Shown here: positions 37,201 to 46,094 of the stretch, in pieces
Position numbering within the stretch: the stretch's first letter is position 1
Layout of the letters: the number at the start of each line of letters is the position of its first letter
Assembly: GCF_051020955.1 (NCBI RefSeq)
Contig: NW_027476093.1
Location: 806,001-870,000 of the forward strand
Length of the DNA stretch: 64,000 nt
From: Megalopta genalis
Lineage: Eukaryota > Arthropoda > Insecta > Hymenoptera > Halictidae
Direction: 5' to 3'
Position numbers and translations under genes: made by a program
Notes under the pieces: model-generated
Databases searched by the model: none
What the model saw: only the letters and a program-made list of their open reading frames with translations
Told to the model about the DNA's origin: nothing

Positions 37201-39032
37201 ATTCCCGGATTGCGAGACATTTTCGGGCCACCTTGTATAAATCATGTGATATGCCTATACAAAAGATGATCTTGAATGTCACTTTTAATCTGTATCTTCA
37301 TGAGGATTAATAAGAAGAAGTTATTCTTAATTTATCCTTGCTGAGCAGACAATGTTATTTATCTATAAATATAAATTGCTGTCTTAATTTGTTAATGCTT
37401 TTGAAGGAGTTGTTGCTAAATTTAGAATGTTTCCAAAATTAGAATGCAGTTTTGGTCCATTTAACCACTAATATTGATGCAACATGGGAAAAAGAATCAA
37501 CCAAAAATGCATTCTAATTTTACAAATTTCTTCGGACGCATTAACAAATTGAGACAGCAATTTATAATCGTACGTGTCTTGTACACGACTGTCTGTCCCC
37601 ATAAAGTGAACTCGGTCATTCGAGTTGCAACAGAAAAAATATACATAATATAAACAAATCATAAAATCGTATAAAATAGCGAGATAAAAAAAGCGACATC
37701 GATCTTAAATAAACACTTATTTTTAAAGTATCAAACTTCTTGAAACATATTGTTAAAAAACAATACGCTGTATGCACGAGACTTTGTCAGTAGTGAGTTA
37801 ATTAAATTATCCCTTGACATGATGGAATAGCTCGATGGGAATATGATATTGTCCAGAATTGGTTATCCTATTACTGCAAATTGACTACATCGTTAATTGC
37901 ACGGTATTTGTTAGGACATTCGATGCGATAATTGATACACTAATACGAAGCAGTGAAGTAATGTGATTGTTCCCCGTGTTCACAATTATTTATTACCTCT
38001 GAAAGGGTGCAGAAAATCGTACGAATTTATTAAAAATATTTATTGAAATTAGAAATATTTTTCAATCAGAATTTCTTGTAAAATAAATAAACGTAAATAA
38101 AACCGCCGTTGCTTTTAGGTTTTTTCCGTGCGGTATTTTGTATAGTCAAACTAATAACTACTATAATCAAACTGTACTGCACGCACTATTTGGCTATAAA
38201 CACTACACACCTAATAACAACAACAATTGGAAACAAAAATCTCTTTTCGCGGTGTTTAAGTTGCCGGTTTACCGAAGTCTAGGTTTACGAAGATCTAATA
38301 GAATTAGAAATAATAGAATTAATCTACTAGAATTAGGGTTTCTAAGTCTAATAGAATTATAAATGATAGAATTAATCTACTAGAATTAGAATTTCTAAGT
38401 CTAATAGAATTAGAATTTCTAATTCCAATAGAACCAGAGAATTAGAATTCTAATAGAATCAGAATCAGAATTCTAATAGAATTATAAATAATAGAATTAA
38501 TCTACTAGAATTAGAATTTCTAAGTCTAATAGAATTAGAATTTCTAATTCTAATAGAATCAGAGAGATTTAGAATTCTAATAGAATCAGAATTAGAATTC
38601 TAATAGAATTAGAAAGAATAGAATTAATCTAATAGAATTAGAATTCTAATAGAATTAGAAAGAATAGAATTAATCTAATAGAATTAGAATTAGAATTCTA
38701 ATAGAATTAGAAACAATAGAATAAATCTAACAGAATCAGAAATTTTTCCATATTCAAATAAAATTGTTCACGATGCTCCTGTCTCATAATTTTGTCGCGA
38801 AGAAAAAGACGAATAAAGAGATCCCATTTACTCGATTACCTAACAAATTATCTGAAGTCTGACTTGTTGCCACAGTGCAACGAGCATAACAATCTACACA
38901 AAACCGACTACCAACAATTCTCTAAAAAATCGAATACGTACTTTCCTCCTCGGACAGGTCCTCCCCGAGGCATTGCAGGACAGCTCGCAGATCGGACGCG
39001 GTAATGTATCCGCGATTATGCTTGTCGAACAC
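17219..39032 (-). CDS. calmodulin-like EF-hand protein, C-terminal half (3 exons)
   Basis: Three - strand exons join in perfect phase: 39032-38942, 19882-19826 and 17301-17219. The product reads VFDKHNRGYITASDLRAVLQ (EF-hand III), then EDMIKEVDVDGDGRIDFYEF (EF-hand IV), then HALGEPG and a strongly acidic tail (DDDEDDEDEELQSPGY) ending at TAG. EF-hand IV has a canonical D-x-D-x-D-G loop. EF-hand III has D-K-H-N-R-G-Y, with His at position 3 and Arg at position 5, so its calcium binding may be weak. It closely resembles the insect calmodulin-like family that I associate, from memory, with Drosophila CG11638. Exons for EF-hands I and II were not found in the window. Likely role: Ca2+ sensor. The partner is unknown. 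Confidence 0.9.
17340..17815. repeat. TA-rich low-complexity DNA
   Basis: Imperfect repeats of ATATTA/TATAAT with intervening A and T runs, directly upstream (on the - strand) of the last exon of gene 2. No gene. Confidence 0.8.
17816..19825. other. intron of gene 2, unique and low-complexity DNA
   Basis: Mostly AT-rich unique sequence. From 18955 to 19250 there is an imperfect TTTTA/ATTTTT repeat. A GC-rich island with a G run starts at about 19430. No exon-like segment other than those listed. Confidence 0.6.
18955..19250. repeat. T-rich (TTTTTA)n-like repeat
   Basis: About 300 bp of 'tttttatttttatt' variants on the + strand, in the intron of gene 2. Confidence 0.85.
19826..19882 (-). CDS. 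gene 2 exon: EF-hand IV
   Basis: A 57-bp exon flanked on the - strand by TTTCAG and G/GTAAGC. With A from the upstream exon it gives Ile (EEE/I/EDM), then MIKEVDVDGDGRIDFY. This is a canonical EF-hand loop with Asp at 1, 3 and 5, Gly at 6, Arg at 7 and Ile at 8; the final Glu is completed by the next exon. Confidence 0.93.
20099..20116. repeat. (CG)n run
   Basis: About nine alternating CG dinucleotides following CACA; such alternating sequence can adopt Z-DNA. Confidence 0.8.
20338..20450. mobile_element. solo mariner terminus
   Basis: 'ttggcaggaaagtaatttcgg', then 'tatttcgttgtgaaatagag', matches the right end of the dead mariner at 15069 (inverted). The rest of the element is not recognisable. 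Confidence 0.55.
20576..20952. mobile_element. family A foldback MITE, copy 5
   Basis: CAGGGTGTCCCGAAATTATTG start, CACCCTG end. The arms show 'cgcgagttattaacgaaaa' and its complement. The centre is very GC-rich, with CCAATCGCGG and CATTGGTCAG. TA on the left side only. Confidence 0.85.
21118..21830. repeat. TA-rich minisatellite with 'aacttgatatat' unit
   Basis: From 21118 TA/TTAT repeats; from about 21300 a unit of roughly 30-36 bp containing 'acttgatatattaataatatataaat' recurs many times with small changes, grading into 'aaccttgacatataaat' near 21720. Frames read through it are repeat artefacts. Confidence 0.8.
21831..23322. other. unique intronic DNA, no gene seen
   Basis: GC- and CpG-rich from about 22000 to 22860, then AT-rich. 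A - strand frame near 22150-22200 contains a short hydrophobic stretch but lacks convincing splice sites or family resemblance. Confidence 0.5.
23323..25273. mobile_element. 1.95-kb giant foldback element (family A, copy 6)
   Basis: CAGGGTGTCCCACAATTATT at the left end is perfectly inverted at the right end (CACCCTG at 25267-25273), and both sides carry TA. The whole element is close to one palindrome. 23323-23700 mirrors 24895-25273 almost perfectly: open frames of 62 residues in the two arms are identical, and those of 67 residues differ at one site. 23985-24180 mirrors 24300-24490. The loop is near 24200-24285. Around 23700-23920, single-arm differences and a small insertion near 24760 interrupt the match. 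No transposase; likely a non-autonomous element enlarged by captured sequence. Confidence 0.9.
25274..25983. other. unique DNA between family A copies
   Basis: AT-rich flanks and a more balanced core (25430-25880). A + frame at 25431-25940 has no recognisable motif and runs into AT repeats; I treat it as chance. Confidence 0.5.
25984..26610. mobile_element. family A foldback, copy 7, shortened relative of the giant copy
   Basis: CAGGGTGTTCC to CACCCTG, TA on both sides. The left 340 bp match the left arm of the 1.95-kb element, then the sequence passes into an (AAT)n run (26325-26360) and a 12-bp repeat of 'ataaccttgac' (about 26392-26470) before the outer 140 bp of the right arm. The centre and most of the right arm are replaced by simple repeats. 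Confidence 0.85.
26611..26813. repeat. TA-rich tandem repeat between two family A copies
   Basis: About 60-bp imperfect units of 'tataattaatattatattattaaat', also seen around 25930 and 35930-36060. Confidence 0.7.
26814..27177. mobile_element. family A foldback MITE, copy 8
   Basis: Left end degenerate (AAGGTGTTCC), right end CACCCTG with TA. The arms carry the 'aaatgtctcgcaatc' type of terminus at both ends, with a GC-rich CCAAT-bearing centre. Confidence 0.85.
27178..27925. other. unique intronic DNA
   Basis: Balanced composition from 27260 to 27780; no exon or family motif recognised. Confidence 0.5.
27926..28200. repeat. (TATAA)n satellite, more than 50 units
   Basis: A 5-bp unit repeated without visible interruption for about 270 bp. 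The long - strand frame reading LYYII repeats is an artefact of the 5-bp period (15-bp coding period). Confidence 0.97.
28380..29225. repeat. tandem repeat of about 250 bp, 3-4 degenerate units
   Basis: The landmark 'aaatttgtgcttgctgc' recurs at 28485, 28744 and 29105, with a shortened unit at about 28930. Each unit also has TA-rich 'attaatataataatat' sections and 'ggtagtccagtaattactc'. Confidence 0.8.
29226..29862. other. GC-rich island in intron, no gene
   Basis: Contains a G-rich tract with at least four GGG runs (29487-29524, + strand). No exon recognised. Confidence 0.5.
29863..30093. mobile_element. 231-bp mariner-derived MITE
   Basis: Perfect inverted ends GGTCTACCGGAAAGTTCTGTC, flanked by TA on both sides (29861-29862 and 30094-30095). 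The inside, read on the - strand near 30010-29950, gives LPSRWQQVISNDGNYI, which matches the C-terminus of mariner transposase. It is therefore an internal-deletion derivative of a full element, not an unrelated MITE. Confidence 0.88.
30100..30760. repeat. TA-rich array with a 47-bp tandem unit
   Basis: The unit 'taatgctaatatattaaat' plus 'actaatgtattaaacaccg' recurs about six times between roughly 30250 and 30540; the flanks are looser TA repeats. Confidence 0.85.
30761..31044. other. AT-rich unique DNA
   Basis: Nothing recognisable. Confidence 0.5.
31045..31677. mobile_element. family D foldback element
   Basis: CAGGGTGTCCCTAAAAG start, CACCCTG end, TA on both sides. The arms are inverted (for example 'gagtttgaatattcaaacg' against 'catgtttgaatattcaaaactc'), and the centre 31315-31372 is itself a palindrome around 'gtgacacagtgac'. 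Internally it resembles family E ('agaactggactaaacggctcgaattttttc'), so D and E share ancestry. No coding capacity. Confidence 0.8.
31678..32156. other. unique intronic DNA
   Basis: A + frame of 122 codons (31714-32082) overlaps a - frame of similar length. Neither has a recognisable motif. Confidence 0.45.
32157..32494. mobile_element. family C foldback copy, diverged
   Basis: Starts ACAGTAAATTCTCCCTAATT and ends in the complement with 'aaagagacattacta'. The interior is longer and different from the standard family C centre. Confidence 0.6.
32495..33039. mobile_element. composite of two family C elements and a 145-bp spacer
   Basis: Family C copies at 32495-32671 and 32817-33039 flank a spacer that begins 'agtctttttccttaatgct' and ends 'cgacaaagt'. 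The same arrangement and spacer occur at 54927-55514. Confidence 0.8.
33040..33361. other. unique DNA
   Basis: Nothing recognisable. Confidence 0.5.
33362..33560. mobile_element. family E foldback, left part only
   Basis: CAGTGGCCCCCACAAAAGTG, then the family E landmarks ('gactaagtgactcgaat', 'ttagacaatgac', 'ttggaatgac'). It runs directly into a tandem array; the right end is missing. Confidence 0.65.
33600..34117. repeat. tandem repeat of about 125 bp, 4 copies
   Basis: 'cataattcgtaggatacaa' recurs at 33613, 33738, 33865 and 33989. The units also share 'acgacactaatatgcaaca' and 'caacaagcataaatta'. Confidence 0.92.
34197..34262. repeat. (AT)n microsatellite
   Basis: A nearly pure AT dinucleotide run of about 60 bp. 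Confidence 0.9.
34263..34701. other. unique GC-rich DNA
   Basis: No gene recognised; a short + frame at 34430-34621 has no family motif. Confidence 0.5.
34702..34944. mobile_element. family C foldback MITE
   Basis: ACAGTAATGTCTCC start and its inverted end. The centre has the family palindrome 'gccttgcggctcgttttta'. The 3' half carries a duplicated terminus. Confidence 0.8.
34941..35219. repeat. tandem 3' halves of family C
   Basis: Two successive blocks of about 145 bp, each running from 'cctcgcagctcgtttttat' to 'gagacattact', without the matching left halves. Confidence 0.7.
35220..36072. other. unique GC-rich segment, then TA repeats
   Basis: Balanced to GC-rich at 35250-35810 with no recognisable gene; TA-rich imperfect repeats at 35880-36070. 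Confidence 0.5.
36073..36340. mobile_element. family F element, one end only
   Basis: CAGGGTGGGGCATTTTAAAC after TA, followed by about 260 bp unlike family A-E interiors. The matching right terminus is not visible; TA repeats follow. Confidence 0.4.
36341..36948. other. TA repeats and unique DNA
   Basis: Tandem 'ataatataatatataataattatt' units to about 36460, then unique sequence. No gene recognised. Confidence 0.5.
36949..37235. mobile_element. family A foldback MITE, copy 11, deleted
   Basis: CATGGTGTCC start, CACCTTG end with TA. About 80 bp shorter than standard copies: the left arm ends after 'gcgaaaatgcaatccgcg' and jumps to the GC-rich centre. Confidence 0.8.
37236..38272. other. AT-rich unique intronic DNA
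   Basis: No repeat family or exon recognised. Confidence 0.5.
38273..38745. repeat. AGAATTCTAATAGAATT minisatellite
   Basis: About 470 bp of variants of 'agaattctaatagaattag' with higher-order repeats around 'gaattaatctactagaatt'. It lies about 200 bp from the EF-hand III exon of gene 2. Confidence 0.9.
38942..39032 (-). CDS. gene 2 exon: EF-hand III
   Basis: A 91-bp exon. Acceptor GCTTTCAG and donor A/GTACGT on the - strand. It encodes VFDKHNRGYITASDLRAVLQ, then CLGEDLSEEE. The preceding residues (usually ...LRDAFR in this family) must come from an exon further upstream on the - strand, not found up to position 64000. Confidence 0.93.
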
Positions 39033-39604
39033 CTGAAAGCAGACAAAGTGATGAAGAAGAGGGGGCATGGACCATTGAATGGTTCCGCGGCCGGCTTAAT
39101 AGGACGTAGGAGGGTCGTCGGGGGCATAAATCATCGCCGGGGGACCGGGATTCTTTTATTTCGCGGAAAATGGAATATCCGGCCGAAGGCGGGGAATGGC
39201 AGAAGGCTCTTTCCCCCGTCGTTCGGCGAGGAGAACGGAGCGCGACGGCTCCTCGGACGTGCGCCGATTATTGCGACGACGTGGCGGGCCGAGCCTCGCG
39301 AAAAAATGCCGTCGCGGGGGACAACAGCGACAACGCTGTATTATTTATCGGCTGTCGCCGGCTTCCAGAGGCGACACGGAACGGCCGGACCATCGCGCCA
39401 GATGGAATTGCGATCGGTGACGCCCTAGGGAACGTTCTCAGCGAGTTTCGACTCTCTTCGGATGGACTCTGTTTTTTCGCTGCTTCGTTACGACGACATT
39501 AACCTTTGACGTACGGCTGAATTCTGCGCGAGGCTATTTATCTGGACGGCAGAGTCTGATATGTACTGTACAGAGTCTGATACTGTATATTCTGTCTGTA
39601 TATA
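39033..39604. other. GC-rich island upstream (-) of the EF-hand III exon
   Basis: Overlapping + frames (38973-39502) lack motifs. No exon for EF-hands I or II is recognisable here. Confidence 0.5.
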
Positions 39605-39962
39605 CCGGGTGTCCCAAAAATGTCTTGCAATCCGAAAGTGGCGGGTTCCTCGGGCCATTTGAAGCAACTTTTTCCTTTACAACAATTTTCTCCGAGCCAC
39701 CGTTAACGAGTTATTAACGAAAAACAGTGACCAATGAGAGGCGAGGTCGGCTGGCGCGTGGCGGCCGAGCCAATGAGCGGAACCGGGCTTCGCGCGCTCA
39801 TCCGTTCATCCGCCAGCCAAGTTCGCCTCTCATTGGTCAGTGTTTTTCGTTAATAACTCATGAACGGTGCCTCGTAGAAAATTTTTGTAAAGGAAAAAGT
39901 TGCTTCGAATGACCTCAAGAATCTCTAATTTCCCGGAAATACCATAATTTTGGAACATCCTG
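39605..39962. mobile_element. family A foldback MITE, copy 12, with unmatched termini
   Basis: Left end CCGGGTGTCCC with the 'tgtcttgcaatccgaaagtg' terminus; right end of the other subtype ('accataattttgg...catcctg'). The inner arms are inverted as usual. The same mismatch is seen at 46095-46462. Confidence 0.85.
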
Positions 39963-40145
39963 TATAAAACATTTTTAGAAGTATGTGTCTGTGAAAGTTG
40001 TTTTTGGCTTGTATCATTCGGTTATTTACTGGCTACCCGTGTATAAACGATGCTGGCGCATTTTTCACGCCGACCTGCAATTAAACGAACTTTTAGAACG
40101 CCAAGTGGCTGCTAATATGAGAATTGTACAATGTAATGAACCATG
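39963..40145 (+). pseudogene. fragment of the captured segment seen twice more
   Basis: Follows copy 12 directly. Matches the start of 46463-47067 and 52996-53549: RCWRIFHADLQLNELLER, then VAANMRIVQCNEP. In this copy the frame stays open upstream (from 39985), while the other two each have one stop there. After about 40145 the sequence diverges, so the downstream part and the second family A element are missing. Confidence 0.65.
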
Positions 40146-41572
40146 CTGCGTCGGCCGGACCGCGAGAGGACGCTCTAACTGGGATCCTTCTCTGGTGATT
40201 GTGCGGCAGCTGGTTGCGTCCAAATTTCATAGCACCGTCTCAAATTGTTGGAACGGTTGCGTACTTAACCCTTTGCACGCGGATGCCCCCTCCAGCGGGT
40301 GGTTATAGAGTATTCGAAATTGATTATTTTTGTCTCGTATCATCTGTGACGTTACGGTGTTCTATTTGTTATTTAAACGGGCTAGTTGTTGCTATTATTA
40401 CTATTTTTATTATACAGTATATATTATGTAATATATAATTAATATTATATTATTATATATTATTATACAGTATATATTATATATTGTTATTTAAACGGGC
40501 TAGTTATTACTATTATTATATTTTTATATATTTATATATTATTATATATTATTATATATATATTTTATTATATTAAATTGTTACTATTTTCTAATAATTG
40601 TACAGTGCCAGCTGATACATGATACACATGATTTTTATGTTTATCATAATTATATAAAGATTAAGGTAGATCAAATTTTTCATAATTAGCACAAATGAAA
40701 CGGACTAAACCGTTTAACTTCTTTCGGCACCATTCTCGTTCAGTTAAGACGATTGGAACTTTTTCGATTGTAATCATTTCATGCAAATGAAGGAAATTTA
40801 TATTATATAGGGTGAGTCGTAAATTAGTCATCAATTAGTTATCAATCGATTTCTCAGTCGCTTCCGATGGTCTGACGAAAAAATGTTTCCCATCAGAGTT
40901 AATTAGTATTTAATCGACAAGAAATTGCAATTGTCTAAATTTTTAGACAAATTGATTTTCGATAATGAAACAAGGTCAACGTTACATTCTTAAACGAAAC
41001 TAGGTAATTTTAACTGGATGATATTGTAGGCGACGTCGAGACGAATTCAACGACATGCTATTTGACGACCTTCGGATGACATCGAAGGAAAAATTGTAAT
41101 GAATGCGAAGCTGTTTTATCAGCTCATGAAAGTTCTCGTATTTGTTGTTCGAGTTTATCCGAAATCGCCTGTCGTCGGTTGCGATGCGCCCGATATAACT
41201 TTTCGGGCTCGTTGCACGCAAATTTAACGATTTTTCATTTCGGACGTTTAAACGTTCCGACCGTCGAAAATATTTCCGACGACACGGTTCACGTGACATT
41301 TCGTAAAAAAATGCTGCAGCACGCGACCAGCGCGATGAGCGCGACGAGAGAACCGATAACGAGTTTCTCCGTCTCTCGTTACCTGCTGCGCGCTGCCCCG
41401 TGGCTAATAATGACGAACGTAGGAAGTGGAAAACACGCGAGGAGCCCCGCCACTGCGGACCATAGTGCCGCTAATGTTCATAAATGAATGCCCGCTTAAC
41501 CACACGCAATGTTGCGGTCTACCGTTTCCCTGCCATACGCTGCAACACTTACCATTGTACTGTGCTCGCATA
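40146..41572. other. AT-rich and unique DNA, no gene seen
   Basis: TA-rich at 40390-40570; mixed composition after 41000. Overlapping frames at 41000-41487 have no recognisable motif. Confidence 0.5.
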
Positions 41573-41932
41573 CAGGGTGTCCCAAAAATGTCTCGCAATC
41601 AGGAAATGGCGGGTTCCTCGGATCATTTGAAGCAACTTCTTCCTTTACAAAATTTTTTTCCGAGGCATCGTTAACGAGTTATTAACGAAAAACAGTGACC
41701 AATAAGAATCGAGTACGGCTGACGCGAGGCGGCCCAGCCAACCAGCGCGCGAAGCCCAGTTCCGCTCATTGGCTCGGCCGCCTCGCGCCAGCCGAGCACG
41801 CCTCTCATTGGTCACTGTTTTTCGTTAATAACTCGTTAACGATGTCTCGGAGAACACTTTTGTACAGGAAAAAGTTGCTTCGAATGGGGAACCCGCCACT
41901 TCCAGATTGCGAGACATTTTTGGGACACCCTG
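41573..41932. mobile_element. family A foldback MITE, copy 13
   Basis: CAGGGTGTCCC to CACCCTG, TA on both sides, arms about 165 bp, CCAAT and ATTGG motifs in the GC-rich centre. Very close to the copies at 14135 and 26814. Confidence 0.92.
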
Positions 41933-43734
41933 TATAACCTGCATCACGATTGTAGATCTTTTATTCACGGACTAAGAGCAGGTATACTTTTCTTTGTTTA
42001 TTTTTCGACTACCGTACACTCTGATATTTCTTGATTCTTGTGTAAAATTCAAAGGGATGCAACTAACTGAGAAGGAAACATTCGTTGCTGGTTATAGCGG
42101 TCTATAAAAGTGTTTTAGAATGCAATAACTATTTTAAAATTGAACTAAATGACACGAACTTTTTTTTAGATGACAAATAAATAAAAATCTCTCGTTTTTT
42201 AACTCTTTATAAGAGTTAATATTATATTATTATTAATAAAAATCTCTCGTTTTTTAACTCTCTGTAAGAGTTAATAATATATTATATTATTTAAAGAGTT
42301 ATATATATATAAACATTTAAAACTCTTTTAAAAACTTTTTATATTTTATAAAGAGTTAAAAAACTAGAGATTTTTATTTATTTGTCATTCCAAGTAATAG
42401 TTAATAATATTATATTATTAACTCTTATTATTTTTAATAACAAAATAAAATTTAAGTTACCGATTTAAATATAAGCCACCGAGATCTACGAAAGGCATTT
42501 TTAAAATTTTCGTTATTGCTATCAATTTTTATAATAATTAATACAAATACCTCGTATTAATACAAATACCTTGTATTAATTATCGTATTAATTACTTCAT
42601 GCTCAAGTGCATAACATCTCGCAGTCTATAAATTAACAACAAATCTCGTAAAATCGTTCTAGAGCGTCTGCTTATTTACGCGTGAAATACTTTGCATCTA
42701 TCGCTGTAAATAAATGTTCGTCGAACGTTTCATTTAAACGGTTCTTTTTTTTTTCAATTTCACGTTCGCCCGTCGAGGAATCGAACAGACGTGAAACAAG
42801 CCGCAATCCGGTGACCGGAACACACGATTACGAAGACAAACCTGTTGATATTCGTTACAAAATCACCGACTGTTGACGCTATTTGGACCAGAAAAAAATC
42901 AATCGGCGCGTTTTCGTGCAAAAGAGTGGACGAAGCTGACCGTGTTGATCGTATAACAGACAAATAAGTTCGCCAATCACGTTCGTTGTTGTTTATCTTC
43001 ACGGTTTCGAGCGTTGGTTTTACCGGACGAAAATTCGCAGTTCGCTGTTGCACATTTGCGGGCTCCGGTTAAATTATGAAATTCCTGTAGCGCGCAACAA
43101 ATTACAAATATCGGTGACTGCACCGACGAAGGCTACCTTCGATCGTTGCATTCAAGCAACATATTATTTTATGTAAGCTACGCGGCTCTCGATCAATCGT
43201 CACGCCCCAAAGGCGTAGGCATCGTCGCACAATCAAATCCTTTTTTTACCACTGGTCTGCTTTGCGTCCGCAATTGCAATGATAACTTCATCTGTTTCGC
43301 AGATGATCCTTAATTTTATAAAAGTTTTATTTTTCAATTTTCTAAAATTTTATTTTTTAATTATTAAAAGAATTATTGTAGAAAAATATTATGACAAAAG
43401 GAACGCCGAGATTAGTCCAAGAAGTGATAAAGAAACGCGGTGGATATATCGACGAAAAGGAAGCTTAATTTGCTTTTATAAAATTGACGTTATTTTTTAA
43501 TGACAACATAAAATTTATAATCTATATACTTGTTACAGTTTAATGTAATAATTAACTTTGACGTAAATTGAAAAAAGAAAGAAAAGACAATTTCGTATCA
43601 GATTTTTGTAATTATCTAATGTAGTATAAGTGTCGTAATACTTTTGGAGGGGGCTGTACGTCTTAAGTTCAGCTCGATGAGATCAATATCATCTTTTGTG
43701 CATATATTTATTGTTTTCTTCACTCTTTTCCTCT
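41933..43734. other. intergenic or intronic DNA with a family E-like palindrome
   Basis: At about 42100-42430, 'actaaatgacacgaactttt' and 'ctctcgttttttaactct' are followed by inverted counterparts, a degraded family E relic. The rest is unique; no gene recognised. Confidence 0.45.
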
Positions 43735-44983
43735 CTTAATTTCTCTCTCTCCCTCTCTCTCTATTTCTCTTTCTTTACCTCCCTCTCTCTCTCTCTCTCT
43801 ATTCCTCTTTCTTTATCTCTCTCTCTCTCTCTCTCTCTCTCTATTTCTCTTTGTTTATCTCTCTCTCTCTCTCTTTATTTCTCTTTCTTTATGTCTCTCT
43901 CTCTATTTCTCTTTCTTTATCTCTCTCTCTCTCTCTCTATTTCTCTTTCTTTATCTCTCTCTCTCTCTCTCTATTTCTCTTTCTTTATCTCTCTCTTTTT
44001 ATATCGCACTCTTTATCTCTATTTATCTCTATCTTTCTCTTTATCTCTATTTATCTCTATCTTTCTCTTTATCTCCCTTTCTTTATCTCTCTCTTTATCT
44101 TTCACTTCATCTCTATCTCTCTCTTTCTCTTTCTCTTTATCTCTCCCTTTTTCTTTCTCTCTCTCTATCTTTCGTTTTATCTCCCTTTCTTTCTCTTTCT
44201 CTTTAGCTCTCTCTCTTTATCTTTCTCTTTAGTTACCTCTCCCCCTCACTTTCTCTTTCTCTTTCTCCTTCCATCTTTCTCTTTATATCTCTCTCTCCCT
44301 CTCTTTGTCTTTCTCTTTATCTCCCTTTCTTTATCTCCCTCTTTCTCTTTCTCTTTATCTCTCTCTATCTTTTACTTTATCTCTGTCTTTAGCTCTACCT
44401 TTCTCTTTATCTCCCTTTCTTAATCTCTCTCTTTCTCTTTATCTCTCTCTCTCTCCATCTTTCTCTTTATCTCTCTCATTATCTTTCCCTTTATCTCTCT
44501 CTTTATCCTTATCTTTCACGTTCTCTCTCACTCTTTATCACTCTCTCTCTCTTTACCTCTCCCTCCCTCTCTGTAGCTTTCTCTTTATCTCTCTCTCTCT
44601 CACTCTCTATCTTTCTCTTTATCTCTCTCTCACTCTCTATCTTTATCTCTCTCTCACTCTCTATCTTTCTCTTCATCTCGCCCTTTATCTTTCTCTGTCT
44701 CTATCTTTATCTTTCCCTTTCTCTTTACCTCTCTCTTTATCTTTCTCTTTAGCTCTCTCTCTCTTTATCTTTCTCTTTACCACTCACTCTATCTCTTTTT
44801 CTCTTTAGCTCTTTCTCTTTATATCTCTCTTCATCGTTCTCTTTAGTTCTCACTCTCTCTTTACCTCACCCTCTCTCTTTATCTTTCTTTGTGTGTGTGT
44901 GTGTGCCTCTCTCTCTCTCTCTCTCTCTTTGTCTTTCTTTGTATCTCTCTCTCTCTCTCTTTATCTTTCTCTCTTTCTCTCTT

Positions 44984-45023
<40 letters not shown>
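43735..45023. repeat. 1.3-kb polypyrimidine (CT/CTTT) tract
   Basis: Nearly all C and T on the + strand, built from CTCTCT and 'tttctctttat' variants, with a short GT run at 44889-44905. The long Ser/Leu/Phe frames on it are simple-sequence artefacts, as are the Arg/Glu frames on the other strand. Confidence 0.95.
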
Positions 45024-45027
<4 letters not shown>

Positions 45028-46094
45028 GACAAAACGCATGAAAAAACGAAAATCGAAGTGCAGCCTCTCCTTTGAACTTTCCGCGTTCAAACAACGCGAC
45101 AAAAAGATACGGCACACTGTCCGTCCCACGTGAGATCCGTAGAGAAGAGATAAAGCGAAGACGATGGCCATGGAGCGACGACGAGTGCGAGCATTTTCGC
45201 GTAGAAATTATACAGAGTTCGTCCCAGTTTCCAGAATAGAAAGCTTGTGCACGACGCATCGAAGGAGCCACTTAACGCTCCAGCTAATGTACAATGTTCC
45301 ACTTCCCTCCTCCCTCTCTCTCACTCTTTTTCTATATCTTCTTTAAAGCGTCCGCCTATTTAAACGGGCGCAGTCAAAGGCGCCGGGTCGTCGATCGACT
45401 CGCGATCGAGGAACCGGAACCGCCCGATTCTCTCCCGGTTTAACGATTACGCGACGTTCTGTTTCTCCGGCGAGTGGAAATCGCGCTGGCCCGGCCCGGC
45501 CCGGTTTCCGGGCCGAGCGAAAGGAAACGCTGTCCCGTGGAAGGAAATGGGAAATCGTGGCTGGAGAAAAAGTCGCCGCGCGACGAGCGACTCCGGGCGA
45601 CGGGCCGTGACACGTCAATATCCCGGCCATCTTTGCATTCCCGACGCGCATTGTTCGCGGCTAACAGACGTAGAAAATCGCAGTCGGACGGACGGCCGCC
45701 GAAGCGCCGCGCCGCGCCGTTTACCTCTCTCTAACTGATCCATTGTTTCGGCAACAGGGTCCGGTTCTGCCAGCGTCGACGACACAATCGGTTCTAATTA
45801 AGGCCATTGTCGACGACGCGGCCCCGATCTCGCTAAGCCGTAAACTCGATCGACCAAGTTTTCGATTTCGTATTTTTTGGAGGTCCGCGCGACGGTTTTT
45901 CAAGCGTTTGCGGCGAGCGCGTCTTGCAGACGAATCGTCGATCGAACCGGCTCGGCGAACGTTCAGGCGAACGATGATTCATTGACTGAACGCGTCGAAG
46001 CATTTGTTAGCCGAAAGCGGTTTCTAATCTCTTAGTTTAGTTTCGGCGGTGAGCGAATGAGTCGGTAGAGCGAGCTACTATAGCGTCGTAAATG
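45024..46094. other. GC-rich island, no gene recognised
   Basis: CpG-rich unique DNA. A - strand ATG at 45743 followed by six codons and GTAAAC looks like a minimal first exon, but nothing confirms it. Confidence 0.45.

Larger units (their letters stand above)
19883..38941 (-). other. 19-kb intron of gene 2
   Basis: The DNA between the EF-hand III and IV exons (GTACGT donor, TTTCAG acceptor on the - strand). It holds family A copies, the giant palindrome, mariner remnants and most of the tandem arrays listed separately. No convincing extra exon was seen on either strand. Confidence 0.75.

Noticed and set aside
43696..44808. Long Ser/Leu/Phe frames resembling membrane proteins
   Set aside because: They are the polypyrimidine tract; all three frames and the complementary strand stay open for the same reason.
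45725..45743. - strand ATGGATCAGTTAGAGAGAG followed by GTAAAC, like a short first exon of a calmodulin gene
   Set aside because: No EF-hand I/II exon was found between it and the EF-hand III exon, and a 7-codon match is easily chance.
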